The notes below the pieces were generated by a model. That model saw nothing but the letters and a program-made list of their open reading frames with translations. It did no database searches and was not told where the DNA came from. The translations under genes were made by a program, and so were the position numbers. Positions 17,770 through 26,243 of a stretch of 42,117 bases of DNA are shown piece by piece. The stretch comes from Neokomagataea thailandica NBRC 106555 (lineage in GTDB: Bacteria > Pseudomonadota > Alphaproteobacteria > Acetobacterales > Acetobacteraceae), in contig NZ_BCZB01000006.1 in the NCBI RefSeq assembly GCF_001598495.1, positions 1 to 42,117 of the forward strand, read 5' to 3'. Positions within the stretch are counted from its first letter, which is position 1. Each line of letters opens with the position of its first letter.

Positions 17770-18535
17770 TATGCTGGTCCAGCGCAGCATTTTGCATGGT
17801 GAACAAAGTGCCTGTGCCGATCTTGGCAAGGCGCAGCAGTTCGAAGAATTCAGCTTCTTCAAATGGAGATTCTTCGGCTGTACCTTGGATTTCGACGATA
17901 CCGCCTTTGGATGTCAGGACGAAGTTTGTGTCTGCTTGTGCGCTGCTGTCTTCGACGTAGTCTAGGTCAAGAACAGGGCCAGCTTTGGTCAGGCCACAGG
18001 AGACAGCAGCGACTTGTGCGGTTAGTGCTTTGGAGAGGTTTGCTTTTTTCAGAGCAATCGCCAGTGCAACCCATGCGCCTGTGATGGAAGCGCAGCGCGT
18101 GCCGCCATCGGCGTTCAGAACGTCACAATCGATGGTGATGGTACGCTCACCAAGTTTTTTCAGGTCAACGCAGGCGCGCAGGGCACGGCCAATGAGGCGT
18201 TGAATTTCTTGTGTACGGCCGGATTGCTTGCCTTTGGCTGCTTCACGGTTGCCACGTGTGTGTGTGGCGCGTGGGAGCATGCCGTATTCAGCCGTGATCC
18301 AGCCTTGGCCTTTATTACGCAGGAACGGCGGTACGCGGTCTTCCAATGATGCGGTGCACAGAACTTCAGTGCCGCCAACGCGGATGAGAGCGGAGCCTTC
18401 CGCGTGGCGTGCAAAGCCGAGTTCGATCGTGACGGCGCGGTTTTCGTCGGCGGCACGGCCAGAGGGGCGGCGGGCAGCAAGAGCAGCAGAAAGGGCTGTA
18501 TCGGGTGTTTGGCTCACGGGAGGCGTTCCTGTCAT
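17762..18535 (-). CDS. rph: Ribonuclease PH
   Basis: A 257-residue phosphorolytic 3'-5' exoribonuclease that trims tRNA and other RNA 3' ends. Recognisable blocks are [24 protein letters not shown], the phosphate and RNA-binding region [15 protein letters not shown], and [18 protein letters not shown]. The N-terminus is about 18 residues longer than in E. coli, with a Pro/Thr/Ala-rich leader. The start ATG is preceded by GAGGG seven bases upstream, and that site lies in the 3' arm of a strong hairpin (18537-18580). It overlaps rdgB by eight bases. Confidence 0.95.
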   Translation of the reverse strand: MTGTPPVSQTPDTALSAALAARRPSGRAADENRAVTIELGFARHAEGSALIRVGGTEVLCTASLEDRVPPFLRNKGQGWITAEYGMLPRATHTRGNREAAKGKQSGRTQEIQRLIGRALRACVDLKKLGERTITIDCDVLNADGGTRCASITGAWVALAIALKKANLSKALTAQVAAVSCGLTKAGPVLDLDYVEDSSAQADTNFVLTSKGGIVEIQGTAEESPFEEAEFFELLRLAKIGTGTLFTMQNAALDQHNG

Positions 18536-18536
18536 T

Positions 18537-18580
18537 CTGTTTCCCTCGCGTCTAGAGCATGTCGGGCGTGAGGGAAACAG
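18537..18580 (-). promoter_or_regulatory. Leader hairpin sequestering the rph ribosome binding site
   Basis: CTGTTTCCCTC (18537-18547, plus strand) and GAGGGAAACAG (18570-18580) form a perfect 11-bp stem around a 22-base loop. Read on the minus strand, the 3' arm contains GAGGG, the Shine-Dalgarno of rph, and ends one base before its ATG. If the stem folds in the mRNA, initiation should be blocked or regulated. Alternatively it could be the operator of a repressor or the terminator of the upstream racemase gene. Confidence 0.45.
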
Positions 18581-18618
18581 GCGTAAGGGATATTGGCTGG
18601 AAGGTACGGCACTTTGGA

Positions 18619-19311
18619 CTATGTAAGGGCAGCTTCAATGGCGGCTTGGGCGTGGAGTTCGGTTGTATCAAAGAGTGGAACGGTACTGTCTTCTGGGCGG
18701 ACAAGCAGCATGATTTCTGTGCAGCCTAAAATAATGGCTTCTGCGCCTGCGTGAACAAGTTTTGCGATAATGTGCCTGTATGCAGTGCGGGATTCATCAG
18801 TGATCTTACCAGCCACGAGTTCGCTATAGATAATGCGATGGACGGTGGCGCGATCCTCATCATCGGGGATAAGGACGTTCAAACCGTGGTGCTGTGTTAA
18901 GCGCCCTTTGTAGAAATCTTGTTCCATAGTGAAAGCTGTTCCCAAAAGGCCAACGGTTCGTAAGCGGGCGGCTTTAATACGTTCTGCCGTAGGGTCTGCA
19001 ATGTGAATGAGTGGTATGTTGATGGCCGATTGAATGGCTGGTGCCACTTTGTGCATTGTATTGGTACAGATGAGCAGTATTTCAGCGCCAGAACGTTCGA
19101 GGTGTTGAGCCGCATCAATCATATGCGTGCTGAGAGTGTCCCAGTTTTTCTGGTGTTTAAGAGTTTCAATATCCGAAAAATCGAAAGACCAGAGGAGGCA
19201 TTTAGCGGAAGCCGTTGGGCCGCGTTGAGCGCGGATTCCTTGATTGAGAATACGGTAATACTCTGCGGAGCTTTCCCAACTCATACCGCCGATAAGGCCG
19301 ATCATTTTCAT
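18619..19311 (-). CDS. Aspartate/glutamate-type racemase
   Basis: A 230-residue cofactor-independent racemase of the Asp/Glu superfamily, YgeA-like. It starts with [20 protein letters not shown], and both catalytic cysteines are present: ICTNTMH near residues 81-87 and LGCTEI near 197-202. It would interconvert L- and D-amino acids in the cytosol, supplying or removing D-amino acids. It sits between rph and hrcA on the minus strand, where many relatives have rph and hrcA adjacent, so it may be an insertion in that conserved pair. Confidence 0.9.
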   Translation of the reverse strand: MKMIGLIGGMSWESSAEYYRILNQGIRAQRGPTASAKCLLWSFDFSDIETLKHQKNWDTLSTHMIDAAQHLERSGAEILLICTNTMHKVAPAIQSAINIPLIHIADPTAERIKAARLRTVGLLGTAFTMEQDFYKGRLTQHHGLNVLIPDDEDRATVHRIIYSELVAGKITDESRTAYRHIIAKLVHAGAEAIILGCTEIMLLVRPEDSTVPLFDTTELHAQAAIEAALT

Positions 19312-19399
19312 ATAAAATCCATGGTCACGTTTCTGTGGTAGAGGGGCATTATGATGTTATCATCATGATGTTCATTACTTTGCTATTTAAGGGCATGTC

Positions 19400-20470
19400 A
19401 TGGTCGGGCGTAACCCCCCATTCCTGCGTACGTCTACGGCTTTTCCGTCTGGGTTGGGGGAGCGTGAGGCCGCTATTCTGCGTGAAATTGTTGCGGAATA
19501 TGTGGAGACGGGGGAGCCTATTGGCAGTCGGACGCTCTCTCAGCGTTTGCAGCCTGCACTGTCTCCGGCGACGATCCGCAATGTCATGGCAGATTTGGCA
19601 CGGGCGGGTTTGTTGTTTAGCCCTCATGTGTCTGCGGGGCGTTTGCCCACAGAAAAAGGGGTGCGCCTTTGGGTTGAGGGGCTGGTGCAATTTGGCTCTT
19701 TGACGGCAGAAGACCAGGCGAGCATTGACCAGAGGTTAGATGTGCATGGGCGGTCGTACCAAGATATTCTGGCAGATGCTTCCACGATGCTGTCGGGCTT
19801 GTCCTCAGGGGCAGGCTTGGTTTTGGCGCCTAAGGCAGATGCTGCGTTGAAGCATATTGAGTTTGTGCCGCTTGGGAATGGCCGTGCTTTGGTTATTCTT
19901 GTTGGGGCTGATGGTCAGGTTGAAAATCGTATTATTGAGACGCCCGCAGGTTTGCCGCCGTCTGCGCTGGTGGAGGCGGGGAATTATCTCAACGCACATT
20001 TGGGCGGGGTAACGCTAGGGACGTTGCAGGCGCGTATTCGGGCTGAAATGGCGGCTAATCAGCATGAGTTAGATGCACTGACCGCTGCTATGATTGAAAG
20101 CGGATTAGGCACGTGGGACGCCGATGCGGGTACGCTGTTTGTTCGCGGTCAGAGTAAGCTTCTGGCGGATGTTACGGAGTTAGAGCGTTTAACCACAATT
20201 CGGCTGTTATTTGAGCAGTTGGAAACGCAAGATACGATGTTGGAATTGCTTAATATAGCGGCGGATTCTGATGGGGTACGCATTTTTATTGGTAGTGAAA
20301 GCGGGATGTTTGGCATGTCGGGCATGTCGATGATTGTGGCGCCCGCTCGTAATGATGCTCAGCGTATTGTGGGCGCTATTGGGGTGATCGGGCCGACCCG
20401 TTTGAACTATGGGCGGATTGTGCCTGTTGTGGATTATACGGCCCGTTTGGTGGGGCGCTTACTTGGGTAA
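19400..20470 (+). CDS. hrcA: Heat-inducible transcription repressor HrcA
   Basis: A 356-residue HrcA that represses chaperone operons by binding CIRCE elements and needs GroEL for activity. The N-terminal winged HTH reads REAAILREIVAEYVETGEPI and LSPATIRNVMADLARAGLL; the HSAGRLPTEKG-type block appears as HVSAGRLPTEKG. The C-terminal GAF-like region follows, ending GPTRLNYGRIVPVVDYTAR. AAGGG six bases before ATG 19400 supports the start. No CIRCE inverted repeat was seen upstream, and grpE or dnaK is not next to it; recA follows convergently with only 20 bases between stops. Confidence 0.95.
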   Translation: MVGRNPPFLRTSTAFPSGLGEREAAILREIVAEYVETGEPIGSRTLSQRLQPALSPATIRNVMADLARAGLLFSPHVSAGRLPTEKGVRLWVEGLVQFGSLTAEDQASIDQRLDVHGRSYQDILADASTMLSGLSSGAGLVLAPKADAALKHIEFVPLGNGRALVILVGADGQVENRIIETPAGLPPSALVEAGNYLNAHLGGVTLGTLQARIRAEMAANQHELDALTAAMIESGLGTWDADAGTLFVRGQSKLLADVTELERLTTIRLLFEQLETQDTMLELLNIAADSDGVRIFIGSESGMFGMSGMSMIVAPARNDAQRIVGAIGVIGPTRLNYGRIVPVVDYTARLVGRLLG

Positions 20471-20490
20471 GCGCCCTTTATCTTAGGGTT

Positions 20491-21513
20491 TTATTCGGCG
20501 TCCGGCTCAGGTGAGGTCAACATTGCCTCAGCGACAATGCCGGATTGGGCGCGGATGCGGCGCTCAATCTCATCGGCCATTTCGGAGTTGTTGCGCAGGA
20601 ATTGTTTCGCGTTCTCACGGCCTTGTCCGATGCGTTGGCTATCAAAAGAGAACCATGCGCCAGATTTTTCGACAATGTTGGCTTTTACGCCGAGATCGAG
20701 CAGTTCGCCCATTTTGCTGATACCTTCGCCGTACATAATGTCGAACTCGACCTGACGGAACGGAGGTGCCATTTTGTTTTTGACAACTTTGACGCGGGTT
20801 TGATTCCCGACGACTTCGTCTTTGTCTTTAATGGAGCCAATGCGGCGGATATCCATACGGATGGATGAGTAGAACTTCAGTGCGTTGCCGCCCGTCGTCG
20901 TCTCTGGATTACCGAACATGACACCAATTTTCATGCGGATCTGGTTCAGGAAGATGACGAGTGTGTTCGAGCGGGAAACGGTGCCGGTCAGCTTACGGAG
21001 AGCTTGGCTCATGAGGCGAGCATGTAGGCCGACATGGCTGTCACCCATATCACCTTCAAGTTCGGCACGTGGCACGAGGGCCGCCACGGAGTCCACCACG
21101 AGCACGTCTACAGCGCCAGAACGCACAAGTGTATCCGCAATTTCGAGCGCTTGCTCACCGGCATCCGGTTGGCTAAGGAGCAGGTCATCAATGTTGACCC
21201 CGAGTTTTTGGGCGTATCCGGGGTCTAATGCGTGTTCAGCATCAATGAACGCAACCGTACCGCCTTTTTTCTGCGCCTCGGCCAGAGCATGCAGAGCCAA
21301 AGTGGTTTTGCCTGAGCTTTCGGGGCCATAAATTTCGACGATACGGCCACGTGGTAGGCCACCAATGCCGAGGCCAATATCGAGGCCAAGAGAGCCTGTT
21401 GAAATAACGTCCGCTTGTTCTTTAGGGCGCTGGCCCATGCGCATGATCGAGCCTTTACCGAATGCGCGTTCGATCTGGCTGAGTGCGCCTTCAAGTGCTT
21501 TGGTCTTGTCCAT
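20491..21513 (-). CDS. recA: Recombinase RecA
   Basis: A 340-residue RecA, the strand-exchange protein of homologous recombination and co-protease for LexA. Walker A is [10 protein letters not shown], Walker B lies in [12 protein letters not shown], loop L1 includes the [19 protein letters not shown] stretch and loop L2 follows [21 protein letters not shown] start at [11 protein letters not shown] (ATG 21513), four bases after GAGGA; the ATG 24 bases upstream would encode MIDHNEDR and lacks a site. A LexA-type direct repeat lies about 105-120 bases upstream, so SOS control is expected. Confidence 0.98.
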   Translation of the reverse strand: MDKTKALEGALSQIERAFGKGSIMRMGQRPKEQADVISTGSLGLDIGLGIGGLPRGRIVEIYGPESSGKTTLALHALAEAQKKGGTVAFIDAEHALDPGYAQKLGVNIDDLLLSQPDAGEQALEIADTLVRSGAVDVLVVDSVAALVPRAELEGDMGDSHVGLHARLMSQALRKLTGTVSRSNTLVIFLNQIRMKIGVMFGNPETTTGGNALKFYSSIRMDIRRIGSIKDKDEVVGNQTRVKVVKNKMAPPFRQVEFDIMYGEGISKMGELLDLGVKANIVEKSGAWFSFDSQRIGQGRENAKQFLRNNSEMADEIERRIRAQSGIVAEAMLTSPEPDAE

Positions 21514-21618
21514 TCGATCCTCGTTATGGTCGATCATGTCAGTACTGCGTGAACGATAGACTGCTTTGTGGTGTGCCGCCTAGGTGGTGGCGGGCCGTGT
21601 TATGGTCTTTGGCTCTAT

Positions 21619-21633
21619 GTTCACAAAATGTTC
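21619..21633. promoter_or_regulatory. Putative LexA (SOS) box of recA
   Basis: GTTC-ACAAAAT-GTTC is a direct repeat with seven bases between halves, the alphaproteobacterial LexA consensus described for Caulobacter and Rhodobacter relatives. It lies upstream of recA, and on the minus strand a TTGTGA-like -35 overlaps it. Confidence 0.7.
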
Positions 21634-21693
21634 TTGCCACATTAGGCCCTCTCATGCCCGACGCCAAGAGGGGGAGATGGTCTTTTCATAAGA

Positions 21694-22770
21694 TTATCGC
21701 ACAGCAGCGCCTGCATGTGCGGGTTGTTTCAAGCGCCAGACATAGCTGATGACGGCGGCCACGGCACGGAAGTGTTCTTCCGGCACTTCACTTTCAAGAG
21801 GAAGGGTGTGGAGTGCCCGAGCCAAGGGTGGGTTTGGGACAATTGGGATACGGTTATCTTGGGCTATTGCACGTATGCGGGCAGCGACCTCATCCATACC
21901 TTTGGCCACGATCTTGGGGGCACCAGATGCTCCTTGTTCATAATGTAGGGCGACGGCGTAATGTGTGGGGTTGGTGATGATAACCGTGGCGTTTTCCACG
22001 GCCTCTTTCATGCGCTCTTTGGCGGCTTTGGCACGGAGGGCTTTTAGGCGGCCTTTGACGTGTGGGTCGCCTTCAGTATTGCGATGTTCTTGTTTGAGTT
22101 CTTCACGGCTCATCTTGAGCTTTGACGTATGGCGGTAACGGTTCCAGAAGACATCAGCTCCTGCAAAGAGCAATTGTGCGCCGACCATAAGAAGGCAAGC
22201 GTGGAAAATGAATGTGCTGAGCGTGCGTAGGATACTGGGTAAAGGCAGGCCGACCATATCTCTTAGAGCGGGCAGGCTTTGATGGAGCTCCTGATACAGG
22301 ATGAACCCAAAGAGGCTGAGTTTAAGGACGGCTTTGAGGGCTTCCGTGAGGGAATGTGTGCCGAGGAGGCGTTTGACCCCGCTGAGAGGCGAAATGCGAG
22401 AGAGCTTCGGCATAGCTCCAGCAGGAGAAAGTAAAAACCCTGTCTGTAAAAAGCCGGTGCTGAGGGTGGCGGCGAGGGCAATGGCTGCCGGAATAAGGGC
22501 GAGTTTTAGCCCTTCTGTGAGTGCGTCTTTGAGCAATGGGGATTGTGTGATGGCGCCGGCGGGTAGGGTGCCAGCTTGCTGCATAAGTGTACGCATAATG
22601 TGCACGAAACCGGGGAGTAGGAAAGGTAGCGCGAGGAAGATGCCCATGGTGCCGCCGAAGAGAGAAGCGGTGCTCATAGCTTCCCGCGAGAAGGCGACTT
22701 GCCCGTCCTCTCGGGCTTTGCGGAGCCTTTGTTCTGAGGGGGCTTCTGTCCGGTCTTCGGCGTCTGCCAT
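21694..22770 (-). CDS. flhB: Flagellar export switch protein FlhB
   Basis: A 358-residue FlhB, the membrane protein of the flagellar type III export gate that switches substrate class. It has a charged N-terminus (DRTEAPSEQRLRKAREDGQV), four transmembrane helices in residues 35-215, and a cytoplasmic domain with the self-cleaving NPTH motif in IITNPTHYAVAL near 260-271. It is the last gene of the minus-strand flagellar run and starts three bases after fliR. Confidence 0.96.
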   Translation of the reverse strand: MADAEDRTEAPSEQRLRKAREDGQVAFSREAMSTASLFGGTMGIFLALPFLLPGFVHIMRTLMQQAGTLPAGAITQSPLLKDALTEGLKLALIPAAIALAATLSTGFLQTGFLLSPAGAMPKLSRISPLSGVKRLLGTHSLTEALKAVLKLSLFGFILYQELHQSLPALRDMVGLPLPSILRTLSTFIFHACLLMVGAQLLFAGADVFWNRYRHTSKLKMSREELKQEHRNTEGDPHVKGRLKALRAKAAKERMKEAVENATVIITNPTHYAVALHYEQGASGAPKIVAKGMDEVAARIRAIAQDNRIPIVPNPPLARALHTLPLESEVPEEHFRAVAAVISYVWRLKQPAHAGAAVR

Positions 22771-22773
22771 GTT

Positions 22774-23580
22774 TTATAAACCCGGTAGGCCGTGCAAGAT
22801 GTCAAAAGCCTGATTTTGCCAGAAGGTCAGTATGGCTTCGAGTGTGATGCCTAATAGGGCGAGGCCGCCGAGCATTTGTAGTGGGCTGACCAAGGTTGAA
22901 ACCTGAAGTGTGGGCAGCAAGCGCGTCATAATGCCGGTAAGGGCTTGCCAGAGTAATGAAAGAATAAGGAAAGGCGCGCTGAGTTCGAGGGCAAGAGTAA
23001 AGCTACGTTCCGTGAGGAGGATGATGCTGTGGGTGGCATCTATAATGAGCGGTATATGCTGGGTGCTGAGTAAAAAGCTGCCGGGGGGGATGAGGTCATA
23101 GCTCCCAATGAGGGCGCGTATGGGGAGGATATAGGCGCCGCTGATGAGGAGGAGTAAAGGTGCGAGTAAGTTGAAGAAGCGTGCTGGGGCGGAACTGCCC
23201 GCCCCAAGGTCTGGGTCAGGCTGAAGGACGCTGGAGAGGCCGATAAAAAGCGCGATCATTTGACCTGCGATGGGAAGAGCAAGGGCGATTAAGCGGGCCA
23301 TCCAGCCGATGACGAGGCCGGAGAAGACCTCGGTGGCGATCATGGCGCAGAGTGCGAGTGGCGGGAGTGTTTCGAAGGATATTCCGTGGAAATGCGGAGT
23401 AATGAGAGGCACAACGAGCGTCGTGATGGTGAGGGCTATTCCTGCACGGAGCATCATGGGAAAGCTTTGTTCACCCAGTCCGGGCAAGACTAGAAAAGCG
23501 GCGCTGGTACGGCATAAGATGAGTAGGAAAGCGCTGGTCCACATGGGGAGTGTGGCGAGGCTGAAGGCCATGGGTTGCAT
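22774..23580 (-). CDS. fliR: Flagellar export gate protein FliR
   Basis: A 268-residue hydrophobic protein with about six membrane segments, matching FliR, which wraps with FliP and FliQ to form the export gate helical core. Indicative stretches are RTSAAFLVLPGLGEQSFP, the VFSGLVIGWMARL region and the MTRLLPTLQVS block near the C-terminus. Its ATG overlaps the fliQ stop by one base (TAATG). Confidence 0.93.
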   Translation of the reverse strand: MQPMAFSLATLPMWTSAFLLILCRTSAAFLVLPGLGEQSFPMMLRAGIALTITTLVVPLITPHFHGISFETLPPLALCAMIATEVFSGLVIGWMARLIALALPIAGQMIALFIGLSSVLQPDPDLGAGSSAPARFFNLLAPLLLLISGAYILPIRALIGSYDLIPPGSFLLSTQHIPLIIDATHSIILLTERSFTLALELSAPFLILSLLWQALTGIMTRLLPTLQVSTLVSPLQMLGGLALLGITLEAILTFWQNQAFDILHGLPGL

Positions 23581-23852
23581 TAGGTGCCGCCAATGATAAT
23601 CAGTTGGTCAAAAAGGTGATGAGTGAACGTAATGAGCGTATTGCTCATGAAGGAGCCAGCTAAAATCATGACGGCCCCGATGGCGAGGACTTTAGGGACG
23701 AAGGATAGGGTGGTCTCATTGATTTGGGTGACGGCTTGAAACAGTGAGATGATGAGGCCAACCAGCAATGCGGTGAGCAGAGCGGGAGCGCTGAGCTTGA
23801 GGATTACAAGAAATGTTTGCTCAAGAATGGCTCCGATATCGAGGCTTTTCAT
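23580..23852 (-). CDS. fliQ: Flagellar export gate protein FliQ
   Basis: A 90-residue protein with two transmembrane helices around residues 16-36 and 52-75 and the FliQ signature LISLFQAVTQINETTLSFVP. It is part of the FliPQR core. Length is exactly that of the family. It lies three bases after fliE and overlaps the fliR start. Confidence 0.95.
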   Translation of the reverse strand: MKSLDIGAILEQTFLVILKLSAPALLTALLVGLIISLFQAVTQINETTLSFVPKVLAIGAVMILAGSFMSNTLITFTHHLFDQLIIIGGT

Positions 23853-23855
23853 CTG

Positions 23856-24179
23856 TTAAATCGCCATTTTCATAATGTCTTGATACGCTTGCACCATTCG
23901 GTCCCTCAGTACGGTGGTGGTTTGTAATGTCAGCTGTGCGTTCGAGACAGCCGTGACGATATGGGCCATGTCACCTTGACCTTGTAAGCCTTGGGCAGAC
24001 TGGGTTTCTGCTGTGTGAGCGGTGGTAAGGGCGTGGTCTAATGTCTGTGAGAAGACATCGCCAAAATTTGCGGAAGGTGTGGCTCCATCGGAGACGCCAT
24101 CGTCAAGGGGCGAAGGGCTTTGGCTATTTTGGAGGCTTTGGGTGTAGGCCGAGTGCGCTTGAGACAGAGATGTGATCAT
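23856..24179 (-). CDS. fliE: Flagellar hook-basal body protein FliE
   Basis: A 107-residue FliE, the adaptor between MS ring and proximal rod. The C-terminal half carries the conserved helix region (MAHIVTAVSNAQLTLQTT, then RDRMVQAYQDIMKM). The N-terminal half is low-complexity Ser/Gln-rich, as usual. It overlaps flgC by four bases (ATGA). Confidence 0.93.
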   Translation of the reverse strand: MITSLSQAHSAYTQSLQNSQSPSPLDDGVSDGATPSANFGDVFSQTLDHALTTAHTAETQSAQGLQGQGDMAHIVTAVSNAQLTLQTTTVLRDRMVQAYQDIMKMAI

Positions 24180-24583
24180 TTGAGCAGATCCAGCGTGCGT
24201 GAGAGCATGGTGCGGGTGCTTTGCATGGTGTTGAGGTTGGCCTCGTAGGACTGCTCAGCCTCACGCATATCCATCATTTCTGTCATGGAATCGACATTAG
24301 CGATTTTGACATAACCCTTAGCGTCTGCGGCGGGGTGGGAGGGGTCATAGCGGGTTTCAAATGCGCTCATATCACGGTCAATTTTTTGGACTTCGACGGA
24401 GGAAGCGCCGGTTTCGGGGTCAATATGTTCAGCAAAAGTAATGGTTTTGCGTCGGTATGGGTCTGCGCCGGGTGTTGAACCGGTGGTGTTTTGATTGGCA
24501 AGATTTTCAGCCACGATGCGCAAACGCTGGGCTTGTGCGTCCATGCCATGGGCTGAAATGTTCAGGGTATTGGAGAAGTCCAT
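24176..24583 (-). CDS. flgC: Flagellar proximal rod protein FlgC
   Basis: A 135-residue rod protein. It has the N-terminal rod signature (LNISAHGMDAQAQRLRIVAE, then NLANQNTT) and the C-terminal pairing helix (MTEMMDMREAEQSYEANLNT, then MLSRTLDL). With FlgB and FlgF/G it forms the rod in the periplasm. It lies 16 bases downstream of flgB and overlaps fliE. Confidence 0.95.
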   Translation of the reverse strand: MDFSNTLNISAHGMDAQAQRLRIVAENLANQNTTGSTPGADPYRRKTITFAEHIDPETGASSVEVQKIDRDMSAFETRYDPSHPAADAKGYVKIANVDSMTEMMDMREAEQSYEANLNTMQSTRTMLSRTLDLLK

Positions 24584-24599
24584 GATTGTTCTCTCTTAA

Positions 24600-24992
24600 T
24601 TATTTACCAAGAACGGTTTGAAACATGGCCATATATTTGCCGTAGAGATTGACCGTGAAATGTTGCTGATCGTTGACCTCAGCTACTTTTTCCATCTGTT
24701 GATCAAGAGCGATGCCGTTGTGATCAAGGGATTCTTCGGTGTCGATGCGCTGCACTGCTGGGTGTGAGGTTGTGCTGCCGATATGCCCGCTTTGTGTTGT
24801 GGTTGGTGCTATATCGAACTGTGAGAGTGTGGCGGAAAAGGGGGTAACGTCCTGTGCGGCGTAACCGGGGGTATTGGCATTGGCGATATTGCCTGCCAGC
24901 ACTTGCTGGCGGGTTTGCAACCATTCGAGGCGTTGCTGGCCTAGGGCAAAAAGATCGGTGCCACTTTGGGCGGTGGTGTCGATATTTTTCAT
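24600..24992 (-). CDS. flgB: Flagellar proximal rod protein FlgB
   Basis: A 130-residue rod protein that heads the minus-strand flagellar operon. The rod motif is LEWLQTRQQVLAGNIANANT followed by PGY, and the C-terminal helix includes KVAEVNDQQHFTVNLYGKYM. The 178-base gap to fliO, which runs the opposite way, should hold both promoters; no convincing sigma-54 or sigma-28 site was recognised there. Confidence 0.95.
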   Translation of the reverse strand: MKNIDTTAQSGTDLFALGQQRLEWLQTRQQVLAGNIANANTPGYAAQDVTPFSATLSQFDIAPTTTQSGHIGSTTSHPAVQRIDTEESLDHNGIALDQQMEKVAEVNDQQHFTVNLYGKYMAMFQTVLGK

Positions 24993-25170
24993 GCGTTTTC
25001 CGCCGGGTGGGCTGTGTCTGAGTTGAGGATATGGTGACAGGAGTTGGTTAATAATCCGTATATGGACGAGGTGCGGGGGAGTGTGGCGCAGGTATTCATC
25101 GGCTCTGGATTAGGTGTTTCTTAATTTTTGTGCGGCAGCATGGCGTCCATGGATGATGGAGAGCCTGAAA

Positions 25171-25461
25171 ATGAGCCTGCATGAAGTGATTTTGGCGTGT
25201 TTTGCCCTTTGTATGATTGTGGGGGCTATTATTAGTCTGAAACCACTTTTGGCACGGTTAACGCCGCATAAAGGGAGGTCTGTATCCCCCGATAAATCTT
25301 TAGTTTTAGAGGCGCATTTATCGTTGGACCGTACACGTAGGCTGTCTTTGGTGCGGTGTGGGCAAAAAGAGGTTCTCGTCTTGAGTGGTGGCGCGACGGA
25401 TGTGCTGCTTGAGTGGTCGTCCGCTCGGGCGTTTGCCGCATTGCTGGAGGATGCGCCATGA
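25171..25461 (+). CDS. fliO: FliO-like flagellar biosynthesis protein
   Basis: A small protein of 96 residues with one N-terminal membrane helix (VILACFALCMIVGAIISL) and a soluble tail ending LSLDRTRRLSLVRCGQKEVL and a GGATDVLLEW strand, the FliO pattern. FliO assists assembly of FliP in the export gate. I start at ATG 25171, preceded by GGAGA nine bases upstream; ATG 25153 and 25156 are alternatives. It overlaps fliP by four bases (ATGA), which strongly supports the assignment because FliO families diverge fast. Confidence 0.8.
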   Translation: MSLHEVILACFALCMIVGAIISLKPLLARLTPHKGRSVSPDKSLVLEAHLSLDRTRRLSLVRCGQKEVLVLSGGATDVLLEWSSARAFAALLEDAP

Positions 25462-26195
25462 GGTGGTTTCTGGTGGTGGGTGTTGCGTTTGCCTGCGTGA
25501 TGGTTCCGCATATGGCGTTGGCTCAGGCGGTGAATATTGACCTCGGGCAGGGCGGAGGGGCTGGAACGACGAGCCGTTTGGTGCAACTGAGTGCACTGAT
25601 TACGGTTCTTTCCCTCGCGCCGAGCCTTTTAGTGATGGTTACGGCGTTTACGCGTATTGTTGTGGTGTTGTCGTTATTGCGCAGTGCGTTGGGTGCGCAG
25701 GGAACGCCGCCGAACCCAGTTTTGATTGGTTTAGCCTTATTTCTCACATTGTTTGTGATGCAACCGACATTGCAGAAATCGTGGGATATGGGTGTCCAGC
25801 CGATGATGACTGGGCAAGTTGATGAGATGGAAGGGTTAAGTCGTACAGCCCAGCCTTTCCATGACTTTATGGCGGTGACGGTACGACCTGATGATGTGGC
25901 GACATTTTTGAGTATTGCACATGAGAAGCCGCCAGCCAGTATTGGTCAGACGCCGTGGCGTGTTTTGGTGCCAGCGTTTATGGTGGGAGAGTTACGGCGC
26001 GGTTTTGAAATGGGGTTTTTATTGTATTTGCCGTTTTTGATTATTGATTTGGTGGTCTCGAGCGTTTTGATGAGCTTGGGAATGATGATGCTGCCGCCCA
26101 ACACCGTATCATTGCCTTTTAAGTTGATATTTTTTGTTGTGGTGGATGGTTGGTCTATGGTTGCCGGAAGTTTGGTGCGAAGCTTTACCGGCTAG
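25458..26195 (+). CDS. fliP: Flagellar export gate protein FliP
   Basis: A 245-residue FliP. It begins with a cleavable signal peptide (RWFLVVGVAFACVMVPHMAL, cut near AQA). It then has four membrane helices with the FliP signatures TRIVVVLSLLRSALGAQGTP, PPNPVLIGLALFLT and the C-terminal GMMMLPPNTVSLPFKLIFFV. Start is fixed by the ATGA overlap with fliO. FliP forms the pentameric core of the export gate. Confidence 0.96.
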   Translation: MRWFLVVGVAFACVMVPHMALAQAVNIDLGQGGGAGTTSRLVQLSALITVLSLAPSLLVMVTAFTRIVVVLSLLRSALGAQGTPPNPVLIGLALFLTLFVMQPTLQKSWDMGVQPMMTGQVDEMEGLSRTAQPFHDFMAVTVRPDDVATFLSIAHEKPPASIGQTPWRVLVPAFMVGELRRGFEMGFLLYLPFLIIDLVVSSVLMSLGMMMLPPNTVSLPFKLIFFVVVDGWSMVAGSLVRSFTG

Positions 26196-26204
26196 GGGAG
26201 TTGG

Positions 26205-26237
26205 CCCGCTTGAATCTTTTTTACTCAAGCGGGTTTT
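26205..26237. terminator. Bidirectional terminator after fliP
   Basis: CCCGCTTGA (26205-26213) pairs with TCAAGCGGG (26225-26233), and TTTT follows on the plus strand. It separates the convergent fliP and GGT-like genes. The 11-base loop is itself T-rich. Confidence 0.8.
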
Positions 26238-26243
26238 GTGTGT

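Noticed and set aside
17770-17862. 31-residue N-terminal extension of RdgB
   Set aside because: It is rph sequence read in another frame; the ATG at 17769 gives the usual family start.
19312-19399. CIRCE element upstream of hrcA
   Set aside because: No TTAGCACTC-N9-GAGTGCTAA match; only the weak ATGATG/CATCAT symmetry at 19351-19366.
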